A stretch of DNA of 64,000 bases from Thioclava dalianensis (GTDB lineage Bacteria > Pseudomonadota > Alphaproteobacteria > Rhodobacterales > Rhodobacteraceae), in NCBI RefSeq assembly GCF_000715505.1, contig NZ_JHEH01000001.1:124001-188000 (forward strand), read 5' to 3'. A program made the translations under genes and the position numbers. The notes beneath the pieces are model-generated. The model was not told where the DNA came from. It searched no databases and saw only the letters and a list, made by a program, of their open reading frames with translations. Within the stretch, counting starts at the first letter, position 1. Each line of letters starts with the position of its first letter. This document shows, in pieces, positions 46,287-56,324 of this stretch.

Positions 46287-46886
46287 TTAGCGGCAATAGG
46301 GACCGCTGCGATAGCGGGCCGTGTCGACATGGATATGGTCTTGGTGGAAGCGGTCCGATTTCGGTCCAAGCACCGTGCCAAACGTGCCGCAGGCAGAGGC
46401 ATGCATCTTCTTCATCACCCGGCCCCGACGCCAATCGTCTTTCACCGTCAAGACCTTACCATTGCGCAGCTCAATCCCCGACACGTCAATCGCATGGCCC
46501 AAAGCATGCTCGCTCAGCTTGGCGCCCGATTGCGAATTGCGCGGACGGCAGGCATAGGAGGCCGCAATCTGGATCGTCTTGACGCGCCCACGCCAGCGCG
46601 CCGCAGGCTTGATCCCGTGATCAACCCAGTTCTTGAAGGCAATCGCGGTAGGACAATCGACGCGCACAGGCGTGCTCAACGCAATCCCCGACACCGAGGT
46701 GATCTGCACCGGATCGGCAATCCCGCAGGCGCCCGGCCCGTCAATCGGCGCAATCACGCGCCCCTCGATGCCGCGCACGCCGCAAAGCGCATTCGATGAG
46801 GAAAAGCGCGCCTTTGGCTCTTGCGACCGGCCGCAGGACCCAAGGGCGATCAGCGCGACCAGCCCGATCAGGCCCGTGCGCTTCAT
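46287..46886 (-). CDS. Extensin-like C-domain lipoprotein
   Basis: A 199-residue protein with a lipoprotein-type signal ([20 protein letters not shown], lipobox LGSC). The mature part is an extensin-like C-terminal domain: NWVDHGIKPAARWRG, SEHALGHAIDVSGIEL (zinc-peptidase-like HxLGxxxD) and FHQDHIHVDTARY. The pattern of His/Asp resembles LAS/DacB-type metallopeptidases, which suggests a cell-wall peptidase role. Its ATG overlaps the tyrC stop by 4 bp. Confidence 0.88.
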   Translation of the reverse strand: MKRTGLIGLVALIALGSCGRSQEPKARFSSSNALCGVRGIEGRVIAPIDGPGACGIADPVQITSVSGIALSTPVRVDCPTAIAFKNWVDHGIKPAARWRGRVKTIQIAASYACRPRNSQSGAKLSEHALGHAIDVSGIELRNGKVLTVKDDWRRGRVMKKMHASACGTFGTVLGPKSDRFHQDHIHVDTARYRSGPYCR

Positions 46887-47806
46887 GGCTCTTTCTTCGC
46901 TGCGCGTCCGAAATCGGGCGCGTCGGTATCCTGCCCGGCCTCCACGATGCCGCGCCGGATCGCGCGGGTGCGGGTGAAATAGTCGTGCAGCATGTCGCCA
47001 TCGCCCATCCGGATTGCGCGCTGAAGAGTCAGCAACTCTTCGGTGAAGCGGCCCAGGATGTCGAGCGTGGCATCCTTGTTGGTCAGGAACACATCGCGCC
47101 ACATTACCGGATCAGAGGCCGCGATCCGAGTGAAATCGCGAAAGCCGGAAGCGGAATATTTGATGACTTCCTCGTGGGTTACGCGGCGAATGTGATCTGC
47201 CACACCCACCATCGTATAGGCGATCAAATGCGGCGTATGCGACACGACCGAGAGCACCAGATCGTGGTGATCGACCGCCATCTCATCGGCATTCGCGCCA
47301 AAGCCCGTGACAAGGTTCTTGAGCCGCTCCAGCGCCACCGGATCGGTGCCCTCAAGCGGCGTGAACAGCCACCAACGGTTGTCAAACAGAGAGGCAAAGC
47401 CCGCGCGCGGACCCGATTGCTCGGTGCCGGCCACCGGGTGGCCGGGAATGAACTGCACGCCCTTGGGCATATGCGGGGCGACCGCGTCGACCACCGCGCG
47501 CTTGACCGAGCCAACATCGGTGACGGTGGTGCCAAATTCCAGATGCGGGCCGATTTCCTTGGCGACAGCCTCCATCGCGCCCACCGGCACGCAAAGCACA
47601 ACCAGATCGGCCTCGGCCACGGCTTCGGCGGCGGTCTCGAACATCTCATCGACCAGACCCAGCTCAAGCGCCGTGGCGCGTGTCTCGGCCGAGCGCGCAG
47701 TGCCCACGATCTCATGGGCCAAGCCCTTTTCGCGGATCGCCAGCGCCATCGACGAGGCGATCAGCCCCATGCCGATCAGCGCGACCCGTTCATACAGCTC
47801 GCTCAT
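46883..47806 (-). CDS. tyrC: Prephenate/arogenate dehydrogenase
   Basis: A 307-residue NAD(P)-dependent enzyme of tyrosine synthesis. Rossmann fold at start ([20 protein letters not shown]), [15 protein letters not shown], the His-containing [18 protein letters not shown], and [17 protein letters not shown]. It starts inside the hisC stop (ATGA). The hisC-tyrC order is widespread in alphaproteobacteria, where HisC also transaminates aromatic precursors. Substrate choice (prephenate or arogenate) is not readable. Confidence 0.95.
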   Translation of the reverse strand: MSELYERVALIGMGLIASSMALAIREKGLAHEIVGTARSAETRATALELGLVDEMFETAAEAVAEADLVVLCVPVGAMEAVAKEIGPHLEFGTTVTDVGSVKRAVVDAVAPHMPKGVQFIPGHPVAGTEQSGPRAGFASLFDNRWWLFTPLEGTDPVALERLKNLVTGFGANADEMAVDHHDLVLSVVSHTPHLIAYTMVGVADHIRRVTHEEVIKYSASGFRDFTRIAASDPVMWRDVFLTNKDATLDILGRFTEELLTLQRAIRMGDGDMLHDYFTRTRAIRRGIVEAGQDTDAPDFGRAAKKEP

Positions 47807-48903
47807 ACACCCGCCCCGGCCTGGCTGGCCTTGAACACACCGATCAAATGGGCGACCCGGCGGCACGAGGGTTCATCGCCCACGGTGATGCGCAGGCAGT
47901 TGGGCAGGTTGTATCCGCCCACCAAGCGCACGATCACGCCTTCGGATTTCAAAAACGCGTCGCAGGCGGAAGCCTCTTCCTCGGATGCCATCCGCGCGAG
48001 GATGAAGTTCGCGGTGGAAGTATCTGACGGAACACCCTTTTCAGCCAAAGCCTCGGCAAGCCACGCACGCAGGCGCGTATTGTCATCGCGGCATTTGGTG
48101 ACCCAATCCTGATCGCGCACGGCGGCCTCTGCGGTCTCAAGCTGCGCTGTCGACATGTTGAATGGCCCGCGCACCCGGTTGAGCACATCGATCACTTCGC
48201 GCGACCCGTAGCCCCAGCCGATGCGCAGCCCACCCAAGCCGTAGATCTTCGAGAAGGTCCGCGTCATGAAGACATTGGGCAGGCGCGTGGCCAACTCGGC
48301 CCCGCCATCATAGCCCTCGACATATTCGGCATAGGCCCCGTCGATGACCAGCAACACCCCTTTGGGCAGACCACCCGCCAGCCGCTCCAATTCGGCCAGC
48401 CCGATCATCGTGCCGGTCGGGTTATTGGGATTGGCGAGAAAGACCAGTTTGGTCTTTTTGGTGCAGGCCGCCAGGATCGCATCGACATCGGTCGTGCGCT
48501 CGCGCTCGCGCACCTGCACGGGCGTGCCACCCGCCGCTTGGGTCGCGATGCGATACATCAGGAAGCCATGTTCGGTGAAGATCACCTCATCGCGCGCTCC
48601 GACATAGGATTGGCATAGCAGGTGAATGATCTCATCCGAGCCCACGCCGCAGATGATCCGGTCAGGCTCCAGCCCGTGGACATCCCCGATCGCCTGACGC
48701 AGCCGCACGTGATCCGTCGAGGGATAGCGGTGCATCGTATGCGCGCATTTGGCAAACGCATCCTTAGCCTTGTCCGACGGCCCGAACGGGTTCTCGTTCG
48801 AGCTGAGCTTGATCGCATCGGTGCGACCGGCGACATGGGAGGCCCCGCCCTGATAGAGAGCGATCTCCATGATACCGGGTTGCGGGCGAATGTGACTCGT
48901 CAT
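47803..48903 (-). CDS. hisC: Histidinol-phosphate/aromatic aminotransferase
   Basis: A 366-residue class I/II PLP enzyme. PLP lysine in [20 protein letters not shown], plus [13 protein letters not shown] and [17 protein letters not shown] at the start. It belongs to the HisC2 branch that sits with tyrC, so it may serve both histidine and phenylalanine/tyrosine synthesis. First gene of the hisC-tyrC-extensin operon, each pair overlapping by 4 bp. Confidence 0.95.
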   Translation of the reverse strand: MTSHIRPQPGIMEIALYQGGASHVAGRTDAIKLSSNENPFGPSDKAKDAFAKCAHTMHRYPSTDHVRLRQAIGDVHGLEPDRIICGVGSDEIIHLLCQSYVGARDEVIFTEHGFLMYRIATQAAGGTPVQVRERERTTDVDAILAACTKKTKLVFLANPNNPTGTMIGLAELERLAGGLPKGVLLVIDGAYAEYVEGYDGGAELATRLPNVFMTRTFSKIYGLGGLRIGWGYGSREVIDVLNRVRGPFNMSTAQLETAEAAVRDQDWVTKCRDDNTRLRAWLAEALAEKGVPSDTSTANFILARMASEEEASACDAFLKSEGVIVRLVGGYNLPNCLRITVGDEPSCRRVAHLIGVFKASQAGAGV

Positions 48904-49038
48904 GGTGTCTTCCTCGAATTGCCCCCGAGTTCTAACGGGGCGCGACGCGCAGGGCTAGGGGCAAGATCACCCGGGCCTGCGCGCAAGAGGCCCGGCGCGG
49001 CGACTATGCAACGCTGCGCATTGCACACCATCCGGACA

Positions 49039-49071
49039 TGAAAAAGGCCGCACCCAACGGGCGCGGCCTTT
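49039..49071 (-). terminator. Rho-independent terminator of rpsD
   Basis: AAAGGCCGC / GCGGCCTTT stem with a loop of about 11 bases and a T-run on the minus strand, about 27 bp after the rpsD stop. Confidence 0.9.
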
Positions 49072-49097
49072 CGTAAATCGCGGCGAAGACTGAAAGA

Positions 49098-49718
49098 TCA
49101 GTTCTTCGCGTAGAATTCGACCACGAGGTTGGGTTCCATCTGAACCGCGTAGGGCACGTCACCCAGAGCCGGGGTGCGCACGAAGGTCGCGGTCAGTTTG
49201 TTATGGTCAACGTCGAGATAGTCGGGCACGTCGCGCTCGGGCGATTGCACGGCTTCCAGCACCAGAGCCATCTGACGCGACTTCTCGCGCACTTCGATGA
49301 CGTCGCCTTCTTTGACGCGGTACGAAGGGATGTTGACCTTCTTGCCGTTCACCAGCACGTGGCCGTGGTTCACGAATTGACGGGCCGCAAAGACGGTCGG
49401 CACGAATTTCGCGCGGTAGACCAGCGCGTCGAGGCGGCGCTCCAGCAGACCCACCAGGTTCTCACCGGTGTCGCCCTTCACACGCTCGGCTTCGGCGTAG
49501 ATGCGGCGGAATTGTTTCTCGGTCAGATCGCCGTAATAGCCCTTGAGCTTTTGCTTGGCGCGCAGCTGGGTGCCGAAATCGGACATTTTGCCCTTGCGGC
49601 GCTGGCCGTGCTGGCCGGGGCCGTATTCGCGGCGGTTGACCGGCGATTTTGCGCGGCCCCAGATGTTCTCGCCCATGCGGCGGTCGATCTTGTACTTGGC
49701 AGAGGTGCGTTTGGTCAT
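49098..49718 (-). CDS. rpsD: 30S ribosomal protein S4
   Basis: A 206-residue primary 16S rRNA-binding protein. Start at 49718 ([20 protein letters not shown]) with AAGGAG 8 bp upstream. The S4 RNA-binding domain is [20 protein letters not shown] and [20 protein letters not shown]. The N-terminus lacks the zinc-binding cysteines (C-minus form). The 5' leader to about 49850 contains a hairpin around CCGGGC/CACCCGG near 49768-49785, which could take part in control. Confidence 0.98.
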   Translation of the reverse strand: MTKRTSAKYKIDRRMGENIWGRAKSPVNRREYGPGQHGQRRKGKMSDFGTQLRAKQKLKGYYGDLTEKQFRRIYAEAERVKGDTGENLVGLLERRLDALVYRAKFVPTVFAARQFVNHGHVLVNGKKVNIPSYRVKEGDVIEVREKSRQMALVLEAVQSPERDVPDYLDVDHNKLTATFVRTPALGDVPYAVQMEPNLVVEFYAKN

Positions 49719-49876
49719 CTCTGATCTCCTTCTTTCGTGTTTCGAAGGGCGTTGTCCTCCTCCGGGTGATAAGCCCGGCGACAGGTTTCCTCTTGCGAGG
49801 TCCACCAACACCAATAAAGCACCCGGCAGCTTGGGCTACCGGGATGGCGGGCTTATAGGAGGCGGATCGAGGCGTG

Positions 49877-50731
49877 TCAACGCGCCCCGGCACGGTTTTT
49901 GTGCAGGCTGATCGCGATCCCGCCCAAGACCAGCAGGCAGGCCCACCAGAACCGCCCGGCCGGGATCTCTCCCAGCAGCAGCGCCCCGCCAAGTGCGGCC
50001 AGAAGCGGCACGCTGAGCTGCGCGATTGCGGCTTGTGCTGCAGGGATTTGCGGCAAGACGCGATACCACAGCGCATAGCCCAGCCCGCTGGTGATCGCTC
50101 CCGAGGCCAGCGCCGGTCCCCAACCCCAAGACGCGCCCTGCCCCCAGTCCTGCGCCAGCACCAGCCACAGCAGCGCCAAGGGTGTGGTCACCGCGAAATT
50201 GAGCGCGCTTACCACCAGCGGATCGCGCGCCTTCGCGCCCGCCAGCGAATAGAGGCCCCAGCCGATCCCCGCCAGCGCCATCAGCGCAAATCCGGTCGGG
50301 TCGATCCGCGTGGGCGTGCCGGGTGCCAGCAGCACGACAAGCCCGGCAAAGGCCAGCCCCGCCCCGATCCAGCGCCAGCGCGAAATCGGCTCGCGCTGAA
50401 CAACTGCACCTGCAAACATCGTAATCTGGACCATGCCAAAAAGCGTGAGCGCCCCGATCCCCGCATCGATCCGGCCACTGGCAATCGAGAAACCGTACAT
50501 ATAAAGCGCAAGCGTCGCGACGCCCATGACAAGATGCGCCGGCTTCACGCGCAGCCCCGACCATCCGCGAGCGCGCAGGGCAAGGATCACCAGCACCAGC
50601 GCGCCCGATCCCAGCCGCACGAACCCGGTCGCAGCCGGCCCCCAGCCCGCCCCATGCACCGCCATCCGGTTGAGTACGGAATTGGCGGCAAAGGCGATCA
50701 TGACGAGGGCTGTGAGACTTAGGAGGCGCAT
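49877..50731 (-). CDS. EamA/DMT family transporter
   Basis: A 284-residue protein with ten predicted helices in two EamA repeats (LTALVMIAFAANSVLNRMAV at the start and WACLLVLGGIAISLHKNRAG at the end). Family members export amino acids and metabolites; the substrate is unknown. A single-gene unit upstream of rpsD. Confidence 0.92.
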   Translation of the reverse strand: MRLLSLTALVMIAFAANSVLNRMAVHGAGWGPAATGFVRLGSGALVLVILALRARGWSGLRVKPAHLVMGVATLALYMYGFSIASGRIDAGIGALTLFGMVQITMFAGAVVQREPISRWRWIGAGLAFAGLVVLLAPGTPTRIDPTGFALMALAGIGWGLYSLAGAKARDPLVVSALNFAVTTPLALLWLVLAQDWGQGASWGWGPALASGAITSGLGYALWYRVLPQIPAAQAAIAQLSVPLLAALGGALLLGEIPAGRFWWACLLVLGGIAISLHKNRAGAR

Positions 50732-50899
50732 CGCTCATGGGTGACCTCAAAGCCGCGCCATGTCCAGAGCGATGCGCAACGGCGCTCCAGCAGCGCCTGT
50801 GGGGCCGCGCCAATCGCCGAGAGCGCGCGGCGCGCGCTGAGCACTGCGCGACCTCTCAAAACGGGCCGCGCAGCGGGTCTTTATCGGCCAGCGCAGGTC

Positions 50900-51745
50900 T
50901 CAGCCAATCGCGCGCGCCACTGCAATATCGAGCGGCGTCGTTGAGCGGCCCAAAAGCTGTGACAACTGCTTGCCATCATCGAACAGCACGTCTTTCGCGG
51001 CTTCCACGTCGCATTGCGCCAAGAATCCCGCCAGCCCCTCGGGAAGCCCCGCTTGAACCAAGGCAGCCGCATACTCTGCCGGGGGCATGTCGACATAGGG
51101 CACCTCGACGCCTGCCTGGTGCGACAAGAGCGCCGCCAGATCGCTCAGCGTGTAGCTGTCATCCCCGGCCAGTTCATAGGTCCGGCCCTGAAGCGTTTTA
51201 TCCGTAACAACTCTCGCTGCCGCTTCGGCGAAATCCTCGCGGGTGGCCGAGGAAATCCGGCCCGTGCCTGCCGAGCCGATCAGCGCCTTATGCTCCAGCG
51301 CGGCGGGCAGGCCCATTGTGTAATTCTCGGTATACCAGCCATTGCGCAACAGCGTATGCGCAAGCCCAGAGGCGCGTAGCACCTCTTCGGTTGCGAGATG
51401 CTCGGGCGCGAGGCCCAACGTGCTGGTATCGGCATGCAGCAGGCTCGTATAAACGATATGGCCCACGCCTGCGGTCTTGGCGGCGGCGATCACGGCCTCA
51501 TGCTGGGGCACGCGCCGCCCAACCTCGCTGCCAGAGATCAAAAGCAGGGTTTCCACGCCGTCCAGCGCAGGGGCCAGCGTGTCGGGTTGGTCATAGTCAA
51601 AGGGCCGGACCTCCACGCCAAGTTCGCGCGCTTTCTCCGGGCTGCGCGCCAGTGCGACAACGGGCTGTGCGGGATTGAGCGCTGTGAGTTTCTCGATGAC
51701 GAGCCGTCCGAGCTGCCCAGTCGCGCCTGTGAGTGCAAGTGTCAT
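50900..51745 (-). CDS. qorB: NAD(P)H:quinone oxidoreductase QorB-like (NmrA/SDR family)
   Basis: A 281-residue atypical SDR. NADP motif TGATGQLGRLVIEKL, then LLLISGSEVGRRVPQHEAVI and YTSLLHADTSTLGLAPEHL and LLRNGWYTENYTMG, nearly colinear with E. coli QorB (YtfG), including the two-residue pattern ELAGDDSYTLSDLA. It reduces quinones with NADPH. It is divergent from an HxlR-type regulator, the arrangement of qorB/qorR in other bacteria. Confidence 0.93.
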   Translation of the reverse strand: MTLALTGATGQLGRLVIEKLTALNPAQPVVALARSPEKARELGVEVRPFDYDQPDTLAPALDGVETLLLISGSEVGRRVPQHEAVIAAAKTAGVGHIVYTSLLHADTSTLGLAPEHLATEEVLRASGLAHTLLRNGWYTENYTMGLPAALEHKALIGSAGTGRISSATREDFAEAAARVVTDKTLQGRTYELAGDDSYTLSDLAALLSHQAGVEVPYVDMPPAEYAAALVQAGLPEGLAGFLAQCDVEAAKDVLFDDGKQLSQLLGRSTTPLDIAVARAIG

Positions 51746-51797
51746 GTGTGCCGTCTCCTATGCTGAATGTCAGACATAGATTTGGCGCTTGCAAAAA

Positions 51798-51828
51798 GTA
51801 AGTACGTACATAAATGTAAGTGTAAGCT
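51798..51828. promoter_or_regulatory. Operator candidate between qorB and its HxlR regulator
   Basis: The 114-bp divergent gap contains the palindrome GTACGTAC at 51802-51809 inside a run of GTAAG/GTAC half-sites (GTAAGTACGTAC, then GTAAGTGTAAGC). This is consistent with a symmetric HxlR-family site controlling both genes. Confidence 0.45.
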
Positions 51829-51859
51829 TTTTTCCTAAGCCCCTAGTTTTGGAGATTCC

Positions 51860-52267
51860 ATGCCCAAACTCAGTGACGCGGTGCGCTCGGGGGCGTTGAC
51901 CGGCAATGTGCTGGCGCAAGACTGCCCCTCGCGCAACATCTTGAAACATGTGACGAGCCGCTGGGCCGTGCTGACGCTGATCGCGCTTCAGGGCCGGACG
52001 ATCCGGTTTGCAGCGCTGCGGCGGATGATCGGCGGGGTGAGCGACCGGATGCTGACGCAAACGCTCCAGACGTTAGAGGCCGATGGCTTCGTGCATCGCC
52101 GCGCCTTTGATGTCGTGCCACCGCATGTCGAATATTGCCTCACGCCGCTGGGCCAAGACGTGGCCCAGCATGTGCGCGGATTGGCGGATTGGATCGAGGA
52201 TAATCTGCACCAGATCCTTGTTGCGCGCCCAGAAGAGACGCTTCAAAGCGCGGACCGCGAGGCGTGA
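51860..52267 (+). CDS. HxlR-family regulator (QorR-like)
   Basis: A 135-residue winged-helix protein, MPKLSDAVRSGALTGNVLAQ then DCPSRNILKHVTSRWAVLTL, ending with the typical HVEYCLTPLGQ wing. The cysteine in AQDCPSRNIL is at the place where HxlR-type redox sensors carry their reactive Cys. It is divergent from qorB, so it likely represses it and is released by quinones or oxidants. Confidence 0.9.
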   Translation: MPKLSDAVRSGALTGNVLAQDCPSRNILKHVTSRWAVLTLIALQGRTIRFAALRRMIGGVSDRMLTQTLQTLEADGFVHRRAFDVVPPHVEYCLTPLGQDVAQHVRGLADWIEDNLHQILVARPEETLQSADREA

Positions 52268-52342
52268 GGATGTAGTGAAATCGGCCGCGCGTCCCTCCCC
52301 CCCGCAACTCGCGCTTTGGGGGTTCGGGTGCGCGTCTAAACC

Positions 52343-53362
52343 TCAGTCTTGGCTGTACATGCCTTCGTAGATCGGCGTCAGCGTCTCGGTCTCGAAGAGC
52401 GAGCTGACCGAGGTGCCCGACCACGTGTTGAGGATAGCTTGGGCAAACATCGGCGCGGTGGGCACGATGCGGATATTGGCGCAGCCTTTGACCGCATCCG
52501 TGGGCTGGATCGAGTCGGTGATCACCAGCGACTTCATCACCGATTTGCTCACCCGCTCAACCGCAGGCCCCGACAGGACACCGTGGGTGATATAGGCGTG
52601 AACCTCGGTCGCGCCGGCCTCCAGCAGCACCTCGGCGGCTTTGCACAGCGTACCCGCCGTGTCGCAGATATCGTCGACGATGATACATTTCTTGCCGGTG
52701 ACATCCCCGATCACCGTCATGCCCGCGACCTCGCCCGCCTTCTCGCGGCGCTTGTCCACGATGGCGAGCGGGGCCTGAATGCGCTTGGCCAGCTCACGGG
52801 CACGCGCCACGCCGCCGACATCGGGCGAGACCACCATCACATCGTCCAGCTGGCCCTTGAAGTGATGCAGGATATCAAGCGCGAAGACCGGCGAAGCGTA
52901 GAGGTTGTCCACGGGGATATCGAAGAAGCCCTGAATCTGCGCTGCGTGCAGATCGAGCGTGAGGATGCGCTCAATCCCGGCCTCGGTGAGCAGGTTCGCC
53001 ACCAGCTTGGCCGAAATCGGCGTGCGCGCCTTGGAGCGGCGATCCTGACGGGCATAGCCGAAATAGGGGATCACGGCGGTGATGCGGGCTGCCGAGGACC
53101 GGCGCAGCGCGTCGGCCATGATCAACAGCTCCATCAGATTGTCATTGGCCGGGTTCGAGGTCGGCTGGATGATAAACATATCCTCGCCGCGCACATTCTC
53201 GAAGACCTCGACGAAGATCTCGCCATCGTTGAAGCGCTCGACGCGGGCATCGACAAGCCCCACCGACATGCCGCGATGCATCGACATGCGCCGCGCGATG
53301 GATTGCGCCAGCGGCCGATTGGCATTGCCGGAAATGAGTTTGGGTTCGGTGACGACGGACAT
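52343..53362 (-). CDS. prs: Ribose-phosphate pyrophosphokinase
   Basis: A 339-residue enzyme that makes PRPP from ribose-5-phosphate and ATP. It has the flag and catalytic motifs [38 protein letters not shown] and the PRPP-binding [19 protein letters not shown]. The N-terminal extension (about 20 residues over E. coli Prs) is normal for this group. Divergent from the isomerase gene at 53477. PRPP feeds pyrE and purF in this window. Confidence 0.97.
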   Translation of the reverse strand: MSVVTEPKLISGNANRPLAQSIARRMSMHRGMSVGLVDARVERFNDGEIFVEVFENVRGEDMFIIQPTSNPANDNLMELLIMADALRRSSAARITAVIPYFGYARQDRRSKARTPISAKLVANLLTEAGIERILTLDLHAAQIQGFFDIPVDNLYASPVFALDILHHFKGQLDDVMVVSPDVGGVARARELAKRIQAPLAIVDKRREKAGEVAGMTVIGDVTGKKCIIVDDICDTAGTLCKAAEVLLEAGATEVHAYITHGVLSGPAVERVSKSVMKSLVITDSIQPTDAVKGCANIRIVPTAPMFAQAILNTWSGTSVSSLFETETLTPIYEGMYSQD

Positions 53363-53476
53363 CTGGCCAATTCCTCGAGAGATGTGCCGGGTCCCCCCGA
53401 CAAGATTCGGTTGATTGCGCCTGCCTTAGCACCGGGGTAGCGTGGCGGCAATTTCCACGGTCAAGAAAGTGTTTCA

Positions 53477-54076
53477 ATGGCGCGGATCGACTACTTTTTC
53501 AGCGTGTTCAGCCCATGGTCCTATCTCGCGGGCCTGCGGCTTGAGGAAATCGCGGCGCGCCATGGTGCGTCCATCACCTATAAACCGGTCGATCTTCTGG
53601 CGATGTTCGCGGCCACGGGCGGCACCGCGCCCGCGCAGCGCCCGGCCTGCCGGATGGAATATCGCATGCAAGAGCTCAAGCGCTGGTCCGACCGGCTCGG
53701 GATGGAGATGGTGTTTCAGCCCGCCAATTATCCGCCCAACCCCGCGCCCGCCTCCTATGCCGTGATCGCGGCGCAAAAGGCAGGCGGCGGCGATATCGGC
53801 GGTCTGGTCCATGCGATCTTGCGCGCGGTCTGGGTCGAGCAGCGCGATATCGCGAGCGACGAGGTGTTGCGCGAGAAACTCGAGGCAAACGGGTTTGACG
53901 GCAATCTGGTCACAACGGGCCTCTTTGACGGCGCGATCACCTATGAGCGCAATCTCGAAGAGGCCAAGGAGCGCGGCGCCTTCGGCTCGCCCTTCTATAT
54001 CGTGGCTGAGACGGATGAGCGGTTCTTCGGTCAGGACCGGCTGGAGTTTCTCGACGCGCATCTGGGGACGCTTTGA
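53477..54076 (+). CDS. 2-hydroxychromene-2-carboxylate isomerase-like (GST kappa/DsbA fold)
   Basis: A 199-residue thioredoxin-fold protein. The FFSVFSPWSYLAGLRLEEIA start has the serine (Ser12, in FSPW) used for glutathione activation in place of the DsbA CxxC. ITYKPVDLLAMFAATGG and the C-terminal GAFGSPFYIVAETDERFFGQ are family blocks. It isomerises aromatic ring-cleavage products in naphthalene pathways, but no such pathway is near; a general GSH-dependent role is likely. The next ATG follows the stop directly (TGAATG). Confidence 0.9.
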   Translation: MARIDYFFSVFSPWSYLAGLRLEEIAARHGASITYKPVDLLAMFAATGGTAPAQRPACRMEYRMQELKRWSDRLGMEMVFQPANYPPNPAPASYAVIAAQKAGGGDIGGLVHAILRAVWVEQRDIASDEVLREKLEANGFDGNLVTTGLFDGAITYERNLEEAKERGAFGSPFYIVAETDERFFGQDRLEFLDAHLGTL

Positions 54077-54892
54077 ATGCCGCGCGATATCCGACAAGGC
54101 GCAGAGGTGGCATGGCAGAGCTTTGGTGCGGGCGCGCGGCCCGCGCTTGCGATCCATTGCACGCTGGGCTCGGCCAAGCTGTGGACCGAGGCCTTGCACC
54201 CGCTGGCAGACCAGCTCTCGACGGTGGCGTTCGATCAACCCGGTCACGGGCTCTCAGCCCCGTGGCGCGGCGATCCTGCGGAGCCGGGCGCGTTCCAGAC
54301 CCTCGTCACGCGGATCGCTGCAAGCTTCATTGAGCGCCCCGTCGATCTGATCGGGCACAGCTTTGGCGCATCGGTGGCGCTTCGCATCGCCGTCGGCGCG
54401 CCCGAGGCCGTGCGCTCGCTCACGCTGATTGAGCCGGTGCTGTTTGCGGCCCTGCCCGAGACAGATCCCGAGCTGACAGCCCTGCGCGACAAGCAAGAGC
54501 ATTTTCAGCAGATGATGGCTGAGGGCGATTACGCATCGGCGGCGCGCGGGTTCTTGCGCGAATGGGGCACCAGCCAGCCATGGGAGACCTATACCGAGGC
54601 ACAGCGCGCCCGCTTCATCGACGCGATGCCGATGGTCGAGAATATCTCGCGCGCGAATTTCGCGGACCCCGCCGGGATCGCCCGGCCGGATGGAATCGAG
54701 CAGATCGACGCGCCTGCGATGATCATCCACGGGGATCGCTCGCCGCCCACCATGCCGCGCGTGGCCGAGGCGATCGCGGCGCGGCTGTCGGATGTGGGCG
54801 TGGCCTGCATCAAAGGCGCGGGCCACATGATCCCGGCCACGCACCCTGCGCAATGTGCCGATTTGATCGCAGCCAATCTGGAGCGGAGCTGA
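54077..54892 (+). CDS. Alpha/beta hydrolase
   Basis: A 271-residue hydrolase with nucleophile GHSFGAS (VDLIGHSFGASVAL), the oxyanion HCTLGSAKLW region, acid in MIIHGDRSPP and His in KGAGHMIPAT. The substrate is unknown; the form is like haloperoxidase/esterase members of the family. It begins at the base after the stop of the isomerase gene and ends 44 bp before radA. Confidence 0.9.
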   Translation: MPRDIRQGAEVAWQSFGAGARPALAIHCTLGSAKLWTEALHPLADQLSTVAFDQPGHGLSAPWRGDPAEPGAFQTLVTRIAASFIERPVDLIGHSFGASVALRIAVGAPEAVRSLTLIEPVLFAALPETDPELTALRDKQEHFQQMMAEGDYASAARGFLREWGTSQPWETYTEAQRARFIDAMPMVENISRANFADPAGIARPDGIEQIDAPAMIIHGDRSPPTMPRVAEAIAARLSDVGVACIKGAGHMIPATHPAQCADLIAANLERS

Positions 54893-54936
54893 GCCCCGCA
54901 GCACCCCCGCTCTCACCTCTCTGACAAGAAAGCATC

Positions 54937-56301
54937 ATGGCCAAGAACGCACCCTCCTTCCGTTGCTCCGATTGCGGCGCGCTGCACTCCAAATGGTCGG
55001 GGCGCTGCGATGCCTGCGGCCAGTGGAACACGATCGTCGAGGAAAGCCCGCTGTCGAAGACGCCGGGCTCGGGGATGGGCGGGGCGAAGGGCAAGCTGAT
55101 CCAGCTCTCTGCGCTCGACACCCAAGAAGCCGCCCCCAAGCGGGCACTCGCGGGGATGCCCGAACTGGACCGGGTTCTGGGCGGCGGGCTGGTGCAGGCC
55201 AGCGCAATCCTTGTAGGCGGCGATCCGGGCATCGGCAAATCGACGCTCTTGCTGCAAGCAACAGCCGCCTTCGCGCGCAAAGGTCTCAAGACGCTCTATA
55301 TTTCGGGCGAGGAAGCGGCCAGTCAGGTGCGGATGCGCGCCGCCCGGCTGGGGCTGACCGATGCGCCTGTGGGCTTGGGCGCCGAGACCAGCCTGCGCGA
55401 CATCCTGACCACGATGGAGGCCGAGCGTCCCGATCTGGTGGTGATCGACTCGATCCAGACGATGTGGTCGGACCGGGTGGAGAGCGCGCCGGGCTCGGTC
55501 AGCCAGCTGCGCGCCGCCGCCCATGAGCTGGTAAGTTTCGCCAAGCGGCGCGGCACGGCGGTGATCCTTGTGGGCCATGTCACCAAGGAGGGCCAGATCG
55601 CAGGTCCGCGCGTGATCGAGCACATGGTCGACACCGTGCTGTATTTCGAAGGCGAGCGCGGCCATCAGTTCCGCATCCTGCGCGCGGTCAAGAACCGGTT
55701 CGGCCCGGCCTCGGAGATCGGCGTGTTCGAGATGACAGGCACGGGGCTCGCCGAGGTCGCCAACCCGTCTGCGCTGTTTTTATCGGAGCGCGGTCAGCCC
55801 AATCCCGGCTCTGCGGTCTTTGCAGGCATCGAGGGGACGCGCCCGGTGCTCACCGAGATCCAGGCACTCGTTGCCCCCTCGACGCTGGCCTCGCCCCGGC
55901 GCACGGTGGTGGGGCTCGACTCGGGGCGGATCTCGACGATTCTGGCGGTGCTGGAATCACGCTGCGGCATTCCCTTTGCCGGGCTCGATGTGTTTTTAAA
56001 TGTCGCAGGCGGCATGAAAGTGATCGAACCGGCCGCCGATCTGGCCGCAGCCGCCGCATTATTGAGTGCCCGAGAAGACACAGCTTTGCCCGCAGATATG
56101 GTGATTTTCGGGGAAATCAGCCTATCTGGTGCGCTCCGGCCCGTGGGTCAGGCGGAAAACAGGTTGAAAGAAGCGGCAAAACTTGGTTTTTCACAGGCAA
56201 TCGCGCCGGCGGGAACAAAAGCCCAAGGCGCAACCGGGATGGCTTTGCGCAAGCTGGGTGATCTCGTGACTTTCACAGGCGAGATGTTCGGCGCGGGATA
56301 G
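54937..56301 (+). CDS. radA: DNA repair protein RadA
   Basis: A 454-residue recombination helper that promotes branch migration. N-terminal zinc finger Cys10-x2-Cys13 and Cys24-x2-Cys27 (FRCSDCGALHSKWSGRCDAC), RecA-like core with Walker A GGDPGIGKSTLLLQA, and the RadA-specific KNRFGPASEIGVFEM motif, then the Lon-protease-like domain. Standard length. Confidence 0.97.
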   Translation: MAKNAPSFRCSDCGALHSKWSGRCDACGQWNTIVEESPLSKTPGSGMGGAKGKLIQLSALDTQEAAPKRALAGMPELDRVLGGGLVQASAILVGGDPGIGKSTLLLQATAAFARKGLKTLYISGEEAASQVRMRAARLGLTDAPVGLGAETSLRDILTTMEAERPDLVVIDSIQTMWSDRVESAPGSVSQLRAAAHELVSFAKRRGTAVILVGHVTKEGQIAGPRVIEHMVDTVLYFEGERGHQFRILRAVKNRFGPASEIGVFEMTGTGLAEVANPSALFLSERGQPNPGSAVFAGIEGTRPVLTEIQALVAPSTLASPRRTVVGLDSGRISTILAVLESRCGIPFAGLDVFLNVAGGMKVIEPAADLAAAAALLSAREDTALPADMVIFGEISLSGALRPVGQAENRLKEAAKLGFSQAIAPAGTKAQGATGMALRKLGDLVTFTGEMFGAG

Positions 56302-56324
56302 CGCGGACCACTTGAGGAGCGCAA

